NCBI GenBank assembly: GCA_023395515.1
Contig: JAEWZB010000014.1
Coordinates: 1-11,042, forward strand
DNA: 11,042 nt
Direction: 5' to 3'
Source: Bacillota bacterium
GTDB lineage: Bacteria > Bacillota > Syntrophomonadia > Syntrophomonadales > Syntrophomonadaceae
Part shown: positions 1-6,509 of the stretch, one piece after another
Layout of the letters: every line of letters begins with the position of its first letter
Position numbering within the stretch: position 1 is the stretch's first letter
Position numbers and translations under genes: made by a program
The notes under the pieces: generated by a model
Databases searched by the model: none
What the model was told of the DNA's origin: nothing
Seen by the model: only the letters and a program-made list of their open reading frames with translations

Positions 1-74
1 TGAATAGGGGCAGCTGAACTAGTGGGCGGCTTTTTTTCTTAGAACATCCTCCCATAATAATTGATGGGCAAACT

Positions 75-653
75 ATGGTCCCCAGTAAATTCATTCAAGA
101 GGTACTGGATACTGTTCATAATCGGGAACAGTACCTAGCAAAGATTGCTGCATCTGATTATCCGAGTGATGAAAATTCTATGGCCAATAAAAAAGGATAC
201 AAATATTATTGTCTTATAATAGGCCCGGAAACAGGACCAACTTTTGAACAGGCGGCCATATATGCCATGGAACATAAGTTATTGCATAAAGTAACGGCGA
301 CAGAAGAAACATCTCACCATTTTGTAGCGTATGGTTCCAGAAGTACCATGGTAGTGGGGGAAGATGAACAGGGCCGCGAAAAAGCGGTATGGTTAAATCA
401 AAACAAGTATACGGAGGAGATATCATTAATCGCTTGGGGTTATTTAGATGAGATCATCCCCCCTAATGTTATACACGACAAGATGCAAGCAAAAGGGTTT
501 ACGGAAGGGGAAATCTGGAAAATTCATCTCGCTCCCGGCACGCCCGGAAAACTATTATGGTATGTGCAAGCCCATAAAAATAGCACTTATTATTACCTGT
601 CTTTTGATTGTTTTAGTGGCGAAGTATGCGAAGAACGGAGCTTTAAACGATAA
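75..653 (+). CDS. Probably 5'-truncated protein with partial copper-amine-oxidase-N-like segment and C-terminal PepSY-like segment
   Basis: The open frame gives 192 residues from the first ATG, but that ATG has no clear ribosome site and lies inside a recognisable domain. Reading the same frame upstream, codons 18-74 continue sensibly into the motif PPIIIDGQTMVPSKF, which resembles the stalk domain called copper amine oxidase N-terminal (pattern PPxxxxGrtxVPxR). An in-frame TGA at 15-17 ends the reading, and there is no start or signal peptide. The last 40 residues (WYV, then YYYLSFD, then SGEV) resemble a PepSY domain; the middle is not recognised. Proteins with these domains are usually exported, so the missing N-terminus suggests a decayed gene, a frameshift near the T7 run at 31-37, or a rearrangement junction. 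No catalytic function can be assigned. The gene is convergent with the minus-strand operon and shares its terminator region. Domain calls are by eye. Confidence 0.5.
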   Translation: MVPSKFIQEVLDTVHNREQYLAKIAASDYPSDENSMANKKGYKYYCLIIGPETGPTFEQAAIYAMEHKLLHKVTATEETSHHFVAYGSRSTMVVGEDEQGREKAVWLNQNKYTEEISLIAWGYLDEIIPPNVIHDKMQAKGFTEGEIWKIHLAPGTPGKLLWYVQAHKNSTYYYLSFDCFSGEVCEERSFKR

Positions 654-703
654 TCTGAAACAAATACGATATCAGGCTACGGTCATACCTAAGCATCAAA
701 ATA

Positions 704-731
704 GGGGCAACGTTTTCACGTTACCCCTTTT
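704..731. terminator. Rho-independent terminator between convergent transcripts
   Basis: A 10-bp stem GGGGCAACGT / ACGTTACCCC, with one C-A mismatch, encloses the loop TTTC and is followed on the plus strand by TTTTCT. It lies 50 bp after the plus-strand gene and just beyond the last gene of the minus-strand operon. On the minus strand the stem is followed by TATTTT, so it may also end the five-gene operon, though with a weaker U-tract. Confidence 0.8.
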
Positions 732-747
732 CTAAAATTAAATATAC

Positions 748-2055
748 TTACTGTCTTCCAAACCTTTGGGCAAAGTCTTCTTCCAGTTCCGCCCTGAAAT
801 CGGGATGGGCAATATTGATTAAAGCTTGGGCCCGCTGTCTTAAGGATTTACCTCTTAAGGCCGCAATACCGTATTCAGTAACGATATATTCCACATCATT
901 ACGGGAAGTAGTAACTGCACTGCCATAGTCGAGGAAAGGCACGATGCGCGAAATAGTACCTTTAGCAGCCGTAGAAGGCATAGCCAGGATAGATTTTCCT
1001 TTGCCATCCTCCGACATGCTGGTACCCCGGACATAATCCACTTGTCCGCCTACTCCGCTGAATTGCTTAGCACCTAATGATTCCGAAACTACCTGACCGG
1101 TAAAATCTACCTGAATACAGGAATTGATCGAAACCATTTTACTGTTTTTCATTATAGTCATAGGATCATTGACATAATCTATGGGCAGCATCTCTACCGC
1201 CGGATTATTATCTACAAAATCATATAATTTTTTAGTACCGAGTAAAAAGCCTACCACCATCTTGCCTTTATGAATAGTCTTTTTACTATTATTTATAACT
1301 CCTCTTTCATAAAGCTCTACTACCCCATCCGAAATCATTTCCGAATGTATGCCTAAATCCTTTTTATCATCTAAAGATAAGAGAACTGCGTCGGGAATAG
1401 CCCCGATTCCCAGTTGTAGCGTAGAACCATCCTCAATTAATTCGGCACAATATTGTCCGATTTTCTTTTCCACTTCACTCATCTGGGGTGGCACAATTTC
1501 CGGAAGCGGATGAGAGGTTTCCACCAAATAATCTATGTCTGATATATGAATAAATGAGTCACCATAAGTTCTGGGCATCTGTTCATTTACTTCAGCTATT
1601 ACCAGTTTAGCAGCTTCCGCACCAGGTTTAGTAGCACAAACTGATACTCCAAAACTGCAAAAACCGTGTTTATCCGGCGGAGTCACTGAAATTAAAGCCA
1701 CATCTATAGGCATATAACCGGTTCTAAACATCCGGGGAGTTTCATAAAAGAAACAAGGAGTGTAATCCGCTCTATTTTCCGTCACCGCCTTGCGGGTGGG
1801 CGCACCTACAAACAACGCATTATGACGAAAATACTGCTCCATTTCCGGCTGGGTATATTCGCCCTTACCCATAGGAACCCAATGGATTATTTCTACATCG
1901 CGATACTGCTGGTAGTTGGCTACCATAGCATCTACTAATTCAAATGGCTCACCGGCCGCATGACCTAGCATAACACGATCGCCTGATTTAATATGACTTA
2001 CAGCTTCTTTAGCCGTTACGACCTTATTCTTATAATTATCTATCCAAGGAGCCAT
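748..2055 (-). CDS. Acetyl-CoA hydrolase/transferase family CoA-transferase, 4-hydroxybutyrate CoA-transferase-like
   Basis: A 435-residue cytoplasmic enzyme of the family that includes 4-hydroxybutyrate CoA-transferase (AbfT/Cat2). These enzymes move CoA from acetyl-CoA or another donor to a carboxylic acid through a glutamyl-CoA thioester. Visible motifs are QLGIGAIPDAV (214-224, CoA-binding loop), GIHSEMISDG with the presumed catalytic Glu239 (the characterised clostridial enzyme uses Glu238) and the glycine-rich FSGVGGQVDY (332-341). Length matches the family. The start is supported by GGAGGAGA about seven bases upstream. It is the last gene of the operon, 32 bp after the crotonase gene and before the terminator at 704-731. 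In this setting it probably activates the acid brought in by the TRAP transporter. Substrate is inferred only; acetate, butyrate or crotonate specificity is equally possible. Confidence 0.9.
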   Translation of the reverse strand: MAPWIDNYKNKVVTAKEAVSHIKSGDRVMLGHAAGEPFELVDAMVANYQQYRDVEIIHWVPMGKGEYTQPEMEQYFRHNALFVGAPTRKAVTENRADYTPCFFYETPRMFRTGYMPIDVALISVTPPDKHGFCSFGVSVCATKPGAEAAKLVIAEVNEQMPRTYGDSFIHISDIDYLVETSHPLPEIVPPQMSEVEKKIGQYCAELIEDGSTLQLGIGAIPDAVLLSLDDKKDLGIHSEMISDGVVELYERGVINNSKKTIHKGKMVVGFLLGTKKLYDFVDNNPAVEMLPIDYVNDPMTIMKNSKMVSINSCIQVDFTGQVVSESLGAKQFSGVGGQVDYVRGTSMSEDGKGKSILAMPSTAAKGTISRIVPFLDYGSAVTTSRNDVEYIVTEYGIAALRGKSLRQRAQALINIAHPDFRAELEEDFAQRFGRQ

Positions 2056-2087
2056 CCATATCTCCTCCCTTCACTAGTTTTCAATCT

Positions 2088-2894
2088 TTATCTTCCCTGT
2101 AAAACAGGTTTTCTTTTCTCTAAAAAGGCATTAACACACTCTAAAAGATCTTCAGTTTTAGCCATTATGGCGGTATGCTTTATATCATATTGATTCTTTT
2201 TATCCATTTGATAATCTTCTTGTCCGTTTAAGGCTTCTTTTAAATTACGCAAAACCAGTTTACCTTTAGCTCTTAACTCTAAAGCTTTTTCCCAGGCAGC
2301 TTCATCCAGCTTTTCCCGGGGAACTATACTGGTAATTCCCCCGAATTTAATTAATTCTTCCGCTGTAATAAATTCACCGGTAAACATCATATTTCTTACG
2401 ACCATAGGCGGAACTATTCGGGGCAGATGAGCGCCTCCACCGATTACACCTAAATTAACTTCCGGGAAGCCGAATTTAGAACCTTCGGCCGCAATTATAA
2501 AATCACTGCCGGCTGCATAACACAGACCGCCTCCTAAAGCATGTCCGTGAACTGCGGATATAACCGGCACCCGGCAGTCGTATACTGAACAGGTACTTTG
2601 GTAGAATATTTGGGCTGATTCCACTTGCCGGCCGGTAACCATATTAGTTTTAAAAGCGGCAGCATCTAATCCTACCGGGTAGGATTTCCCTTCCGCCCGG
2701 AATATAACTACCCAAACCTCGTCAACCTCATTGATATAATCAAACATTATTCCTACTTCGGTATAAACTTGTTCCGTCAATATATTAAGCGGAGGATTAT
2801 TTATGGTAACTAGGCCGATATTTTCCTTAATTTCCAGGGAAATAAATTCTAGCTCCCGACCCTTTATATTAGTAATTTTCTCGCTGATACTCAT
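2088..2894 (-). CDS. Crotonase-family (enoyl-CoA hydratase/isomerase-like) protein with an altered active site
   Basis: A 268-residue crotonase-fold protein, the usual length. Crotonases bind acyl-CoA and stabilise a thioester enolate through two backbone amides; the second oxyanion-hole segment is SAVHGHALGGG (113-123). Rat mitochondrial enoyl-CoA hydratase uses Glu144 (GGGCE) and Glu164 (PE), 20 residues apart. Here GGGLCY places Cys125 where Glu144 would be, while Glu145 in FGFPEVNLG matches Glu164 with the same spacing. The first oxyanion segment is also unusual (SYPVGLDAAAF, 71-81, where AGADxxE is typical). The fold is clear, but simple hydratase activity is not assured; isomerase, thioesterase, decarboxylase or lyase chemistry is possible. 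An AAAGGAG ribosome site precedes the ATG. It follows dctM by 49 bp and precedes the CoA-transferase by 32 bp, so it is part of the same operon. Confidence 0.88.
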   Translation of the reverse strand: MSISEKITNIKGRELEFISLEIKENIGLVTINNPPLNILTEQVYTEVGIMFDYINEVDEVWVVIFRAEGKSYPVGLDAAAFKTNMVTGRQVESAQIFYQSTCSVYDCRVPVISAVHGHALGGGLCYAAGSDFIIAAEGSKFGFPEVNLGVIGGGAHLPRIVPPMVVRNMMFTGEFITAEELIKFGGITSIVPREKLDEAAWEKALELRAKGKLVLRNLKEALNGQEDYQMDKKNQYDIKHTAIMAKTEDLLECVNAFLEKRKPVLQGR

Positions 2895-2943
2895 TTTTTT
2901 CTCCTTTCCTGTACTATAAGAACATATATTGCAAAAATTTTAT

Positions 2944-4248
2944 TTATCCCAGCATTTTGCCAGGCAGCCACATCAGCAGATCCGGCATGATGAAAGCAAA
3001 GACTAAGATCATAACAAAAATGATAATGCAGTAAGGCAGAGCTGCTTTGTATAAATCGCCTAAAGTAATGCCTTCCGGGGTTACCCCTTTTAGATAGAAG
3101 ATATTAACTCCAAAGGGCGGGGTCAACATACCAAAACATATAGTGATACAGTAGATTAACATAACAAAGAATAAATCCAATCCCACCATGTTAACCAGAG
3201 GCACAAATATAGGAACGGTAATCATAATGATAGCGGTAGCTTCGATGAACATGCCCAGAATTGCCACAATAACAATAATGGCAAATAGCAGGCCCATAGG
3301 CCCTAAGTTAATCATATTGACAAAACTGGAAATGGCTTCACCCATTCTGGTAATATTAACTAGTGAGGAATAAGCTGAGCCGCCGAACATAATCCATAAG
3401 AGCATAACGGAAGAAACGGTAGTCTGCCAGGCCGCATTTTTCAAGCCATCAAAAGATAACCTTCTCTTCAAAACCGTATAGGTAAAAGCTGCAAAAGCCC
3501 CTACTCCCGCTGCTTCGGTTGGAGTAGCAACCCCGGCATAAATACTGCCTAAAACTAAAATTATAATTAACAGAGGAACAATAACTCTGCTTAAAGAAAC
3601 CATTTTCTCTTTTAAGCTGGGTCTTTCTTCTTTAGGAATTACCGGAGCCAGCTCCGGATGCAGATTACTTCTAATGGCAATATATATCATGAAAGATATG
3701 GCCAGTAATAATCCGGGCAACACTCCCCCGATAAATAATTTACCGGTTGATACTCCACTATAAGCTCCGGCAATAATCATAACCGTACTGGGGGGTATAA
3801 TCGGTCCTAAGACCCCGCCAGCCATAATTGGCCCGGCCGCCAGGATTTTGTCATAACCTCTCTTTAACATCTCCGGAAGAGCAATAAGTCCCATAGAAAT
3901 AGTACCGGTAGCAGCCACCCCGCTCATGGCTGCAATTAAAGCGGTAGCAGCCACAGTTGCCATAGCCAGTCCACCTTTTAAGCCCCCCAGCCATTTATTC
4001 ATAGTTTCATAAATATCACTGCCAATTCCCGATAGCTGTAAGAAACTGGCCATTAAAATAAAAAACGGAATAGAGAGCAAAACTTCGTTTTGAATCATAT
4101 TGGTAAATGAGCCTAATAAAATAAAGAGTTGGGTCGGTCCATAAAACACTACTAATAACAGGGTAGAAATTCCCAGCAGAGCAAAGGAAACGGGTACTCC
4201 TAGGACCATGAAAACTAATAATCCAATTATTAATGCACCTATAACCAT
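2944..4248 (-). CDS. dctM: TRAP transporter large membrane subunit (DctM family)
   Basis: A 434-residue, very hydrophobic inner-membrane protein with roughly a dozen predicted helices. It forms the transport channel of a tripartite, ion-gradient-driven TRAP system. DctM hallmarks are the IPFFILMA segment (60-67), GGVLGPIIPPS (144-154), LFIGGVLPGLL (171-181), ATPTEAAGVGAF (241-252) and the second PP region MLTPPFGVN (374-382). Length is typical for the family. Its ATG directly follows the dctQ stop codon (TAA then ATG), and its ribosome site GAGGAGG lies inside the end of dctQ, so translation of the two is probably coupled. The substrate is set mainly by the DctP partner and cannot be read from this subunit. 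Confidence 0.96.
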   Translation of the reverse strand: MVIGALIIGLLVFMVLGVPVSFALLGISTLLLVVFYGPTQLFILLGSFTNMIQNEVLLSIPFFILMASFLQLSGIGSDIYETMNKWLGGLKGGLAMATVAATALIAAMSGVAATGTISMGLIALPEMLKRGYDKILAAGPIMAGGVLGPIIPPSTVMIIAGAYSGVSTGKLFIGGVLPGLLLAISFMIYIAIRSNLHPELAPVIPKEERPSLKEKMVSLSRVIVPLLIIILVLGSIYAGVATPTEAAGVGAFAAFTYTVLKRRLSFDGLKNAAWQTTVSSVMLLWIMFGGSAYSSLVNITRMGEAISSFVNMINLGPMGLLFAIIVIVAILGMFIEATAIIMITVPIFVPLVNMVGLDLFFVMLIYCITICFGMLTPPFGVNIFYLKGVTPEGITLGDLYKAALPYCIIIFVMILVFAFIMPDLLMWLPGKMLG

Positions 4249-4791
4249 TTATTTAACCTCCTCTGCCGAGATTTTCGCACCTGTCAGTATATTAATACCC
4301 CTAATGATATACAGGCTTTTAATCGTTTCCGATATTCCTTGCAGGAAAAGTAATATACACCCTACGGGAATAAGCATACGAATGGTCCACATGGGAGACG
4401 CCCATACGGTAGCTTGTCTTTCCCCTTTTAAAAAGGATGCTATGCCTAAATTCAAACCATATTTTATGACTAAGACCATGCATATCATAATGAGCAAATA
4501 GGCCATAATGTCTAATACGGCTCGTTTCCTTATATCAAACATGTTATAAACTACATCAACCCGGACATGTCCATTTTTTAAAAGTACATATCCGCCGGAT
4601 AAAAGCACAATCGCCGCCCAAAATTGTAAATTCAATTCCCAAGCCCATATAGTCGGAGCAGTGAAAAAATATCTCATGATTACTTCATAGGCGGTAATAA
4701 ATATGGCCGGTATTAGTAAAAAAGCCACTATCTTACCAATCCAATCATTTATGGTATCAATGGTTTTTACTATTACAGCTAGCACTTGCAC
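4249..4791 (-). CDS. dctQ: TRAP transporter small membrane subunit (DctQ family), GTG start
   Basis: A roughly 180-residue membrane protein with four predicted helices. It has the DctQ signature YEVIMRYFF followed by WAWE, in which the Arg, Trp and Glu are family-conserved. It pairs with DctM to make the membrane part of the TRAP transporter. The longest reading begins at a TTG at 4804-4806, but the sequence GGAGGTG at 4798-4804 overlaps that codon and is a strong ribosome site spaced eight bases from the in-frame GTG at 4789-4791. The GTG is therefore the better start, giving a protein five residues shorter. The overlapping ATG at 4791-4793 is out of frame and stops after four codons. The gene ends immediately before dctM and is separated from dctP by a hairpin. 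Confidence 0.93.
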   Translation of the reverse strand: MQVLAVIVKTIDTINDWIGKIVAFLLIPAIFITAYEVIMRYFFTAPTIWAWELNLQFWAAIVLLSGGYVLLKNGHVRVDVVYNMFDIRKRAVLDIMAYLLIMICMVLVIKYGLNLGIASFLKGERQATVWASPMWTIRMLIPVGCILLFLQGISETIKSLYIIRGINILTGAKISAEEVK

Positions 4792-4797
4792 ATGTTC

Positions 4798-4804
4798 CAC
4801 CTCC
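4798..4804 (-). promoter_or_regulatory. Ribosome binding site deciding the dctQ start
   Basis: On the minus strand GGAGGTG is followed, eight bases after GGAGG, by the GTG codon at 4789-4791. The site overlaps the upstream TTG codon that gives the longest open frame, so initiation at the TTG would lack a ribosome site. Confidence 0.7.
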
Positions 4805-4815
4805 AATACAAATTG

Positions 4816-4862
4816 AAAAATCTAAGGGCAGGGTAAAGCTTTTCACACACCTGCCCTTAGAT
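4816..4862 (-). terminator. Intergenic hairpin between dctP and dctQ, probable attenuating terminator
   Basis: A perfect 13-bp inverted repeat, ATCTAAGGGCAGG (4820-4832) and CCTGCCCTTAGAT (4850-4862), separated by 17 bases, lies in the short gap after dctP. On the minus strand the stem runs into TTTTT (complement of 4816-4820), the form of a rho-independent terminator. Its place between the binding-protein gene and the membrane genes suggests partial termination, or stabilisation of the dctP message, giving more DctP than DctQM. The plus-strand side also has a T run (4865-4870), but no plus-strand gene uses it. Confidence 0.75.
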
Positions 4863-4873
4863 AATTTTTTGGC

Positions 4874-5974
4874 TTAGAAATCTACACTACGTCCATAATC
4901 CCGGCTTTGTTTTTTAAGAATCTCAATACCTTTAGCCATTCTGTCACTCTTGGCCGCCAATTCATCCCAAACTTCCATAGCTGCTTTTCTCATAATTTCC
5001 ACATCAGCATCAGATAACATTTGCGGAGTAACCGTTCCTTTTTGTTCAGAAGTACGCACCGCATTTTTGGTGGCTACTACGTGCCAATTAGAAATCGGCC
5101 CCATAGTTGCAGTTTTAGTTGTACTTTCTACAATAGCTTTTAGATCATCAGGCAAAGCATTAAGTGAGTCTTGATTTATTAAGATCGCCATGTATATAAA
5201 AGCGGCGGTAGGCTTAACGTTATAATCAACAACTTCATCCAACTTATTATCTTCTAAGGATGACCAGCCATAATGGGCTCCATTAATAGTTCCTAATTGC
5301 AGGGCTTGATATACTTCGGGACCTGGCAAAGCTACCGTAGCTGCACCTAGTTTGTCATAATATTTGCCCCATACTCCCAGAGCTCTGATCTTTTTACCTT
5401 TAAAATCATTTACACTTTTCACCGGGAAAGTAGTTAGAGCATTATAGTTAGGCTCATGAGCCATCCAGTACCAATTAATACCTAGTTCATCATAAGCTTC
5501 TTGAATAAGATCTCCTAGACCGCGGTTTTCCATAGCATCATATACTTCATCAGCAGATTGCCATGCAAACGGTAATCCGGCTTCTAAGTCACCTTCGGGA
5601 ATAACTCCGGCAAAAGTATTGCCAAAAGTAACTGCCATATCATAAGCTCCTTGGGAAAGCATAGTAACTGTATCATTAACTGGAGCTAGTCCCCCCGGAG
5701 GATAAATTTCAATTTTTAAGCGTCCATTAGTAGCCTTTTCTAATTCCTCTTTAATCATAATACCCATCTGGTCTTGCATGGTATTAGGTGAATAGATAGA
5801 TTGAAGTCTCCAAGTAACGGTTGGTTGATTGGAACTGGGGTTAGATGAGGAATCATTTCCGGGAGTACTTGCATTTCCTCCTCCGCCACCGCAGCCTACC
5901 AGTCCAAACATAGCTATCAATAATACAACTGCTCCTATCATGGTTCTGTTCTTTTTGCGCAATTTTGCTAACAT
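4874..5974 (-). CDS. dctP: TRAP transporter solute-binding lipoprotein (DctP family)
   Basis: A 366-residue extracytoplasmic binding protein. The first 27 residues form a lipoprotein signal peptide: KLRKKNR, a hydrophobic stretch, then the lipobox LVGC with Cys28. A Gly/Ser/Asn/Pro-rich linker (29-52) follows, tethering the domain to the membrane as expected in a Gram-positive. DctP features are KGKKIRALG (192-200), whose Arg197 fits the conserved arginine that holds the substrate carboxylate, and GPEVYQALQLGTING (218-232). It would capture an organic acid outside the cell and deliver it to DctQM. It is the first gene of the operon, with AGGAGG nine bases before the ATG and a sigma-54 promoter about 160 bp upstream. 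Acyl-CoA genes downstream suggest a monocarboxylate ligand rather than a C4-dicarboxylate, but this is inference. Confidence 0.95.
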   Translation of the reverse strand: MLAKLRKKNRTMIGAVVLLIAMFGLVGCGGGGGNASTPGNDSSSNPSSNQPTVTWRLQSIYSPNTMQDQMGIMIKEELEKATNGRLKIEIYPPGGLAPVNDTVTMLSQGAYDMAVTFGNTFAGVIPEGDLEAGLPFAWQSADEVYDAMENRGLGDLIQEAYDELGINWYWMAHEPNYNALTTFPVKSVNDFKGKKIRALGVWGKYYDKLGAATVALPGPEVYQALQLGTINGAHYGWSSLEDNKLDEVVDYNVKPTAAFIYMAILINQDSLNALPDDLKAIVESTTKTATMGPISNWHVVATKNAVRTSEQKGTVTPQMLSDADVEIMRKAAMEVWDELAAKSDRMAKGIEILKKQSRDYGRSVDF

Positions 5975-6133
5975 GTTGAAATTCCTCCTTTTTTATATGT
6001 AATCGCTTAAATATTAATCCAACTTCCCTTTAAGACCCTTATCCATCACTCCTTAAGATTATTCTCGGTAATGAAACCGGTGAAAATGATTAGAAAAAAA
6101 ACACCAAAATAATTACTGCTCAACTATTAATTA

Positions 6134-6150
6134 TGCAAACTTTATGCCAA
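6134..6150 (-). promoter_or_regulatory. Sigma-54 (-24/-12) promoter of the dctPQM operon
   Basis: The minus strand reads TTGGCATAAAGTTTGCA. Against the sigma-54 consensus TGGCAC-N5-TTGCW it has the invariant GG and GC with exactly ten bases between them and differs in the core by one base (TGGCAT for TGGCAC). Transcription would start near 6123 and leave a leader of about 150 bases before dctP. The neighbouring sigma-54 activator gene and the upstream palindromes support it. Confidence 0.8.
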
Positions 6151-6309
6151 TTAAGATTAGACAGCGAATTAAAATACCGAAGTCTAACTAAATCCAGTTT
6201 AATCGGGAAGTAGATAAGGAAAAAATCACAAAATGACACTCCTACAACCAGAAGTGCTTTCGTGATAAATCTACCTTTATTATCACCTAATCGGGGAGCG
6301 AATAATGAA

Positions 6310-6329
6310 TTGAAGCATTTTTGATTCAT
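6310..6329. promoter_or_regulatory. Possible third, weaker activator site
   Basis: TTGAAGCATTTTTGATTCAT matches the site at 6465-6484 at 16 of 20 positions by eye. It lies within a wider inverted repeat, AATGAAT (6304-6310) and ATTCATT (6324-6330). It is about 175 bp upstream of the sigma-54 promoter, a common enhancer distance, but the match is weaker than between the other two copies and the region is AT-rich. Confidence 0.35.
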
Positions 6330-6398
6330 TAAAGGCGGGTCACTTAATTACCGTATATTCAAGCTTAATCATCTTAAGCCCCATAATCACTTATTAGA

Positions 6399-6418
6399 TT
6401 GAGTCAATATTGCCTCAA
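6399..6418. promoter_or_regulatory. Candidate upstream activator binding site 1
   Basis: TTGAGTCAATATTGCCTCAA is palindromic at 18 of 20 positions. Its size and symmetry fit a dimeric helix-turn-helix enhancer-binding protein. It lies about 265 bp upstream of the dctP sigma-54 promoter and matches the copy at 6465-6484, read in reverse complement, at 17 of 20 positions. Confidence 0.55.
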
Positions 6419-6464
6419 ATTTCGGGCTCCACAGACTAAGGAAAGTTAAATAATCAATCTATAA

Positions 6465-6484
6465 TTGAAGCAATTTCGACTCAA
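6465..6484. promoter_or_regulatory. Candidate upstream activator binding site 2
   Basis: TTGAAGCAATTTCGACTCAA has the same TTGA...TCAA ends as the site at 6399-6418 and is centred 66 bp from it, about six helical turns. Its reverse complement matches site 1 at 17 of 20 positions. It sits just after the stop codon of the activator gene. The two sites together also form a possible large RNA hairpin (GATTGAGTC at 6397-6405 with GACTCAATC at 6478-6486), which is an alternative explanation. Confidence 0.5.
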
Positions 6485-6509
6485 TCCAGCTAACTATATT
6501 GATTTTTTT

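Larger units (their letters stand above)
5975..6509. promoter_or_regulatory. Long regulatory intergenic region between dctP and the activator gene
   Basis: This 535-bp stretch has no convincing gene. From right to left it holds two 20-bp imperfect palindromes (6465-6484 and 6399-6418), an inverted repeat GCTTAA-N5-TTAAGC (6363-6379), a weaker third palindrome copy (6310-6329), a sigma-54 promoter (6134-6150, minus) and a leader of about 150 bases for dctP. No terminator with a U-tract was found after the activator stop at 6510, so readthrough from the activator into the dct operon is possible. Confidence 0.65.

Noticed and set aside
1..40. Possible terminator of an upstream gene (GC-rich stretch then TTTTTTT)
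   Set aside because: The GC-rich parts GGGGCAGC and GGGCGGC are in direct, not inverted, orientation and no stable stem was found.
448..735. A 95-codon plus-strand frame overlapping the left-edge gene
   Set aside because: It runs through the terminator and overlaps the frame with recognisable domain motifs; the hydrophobic stretch is a by-product of the other frame.
2895..2943. Separate promoter for the crotonase gene in the 49-bp gap after dctM
   Set aside because: No convincing -10/-35 or -24/-12 elements are visible; the gap fits readthrough from dctM.
6120..6329. A 69-codon minus-strand open frame between dctP and the activator
   Set aside because: It covers the sigma-54 promoter and one candidate activator site, I noticed no convincing ribosome site and I recognise no family; it looks like chance coding in regulatory DNA.
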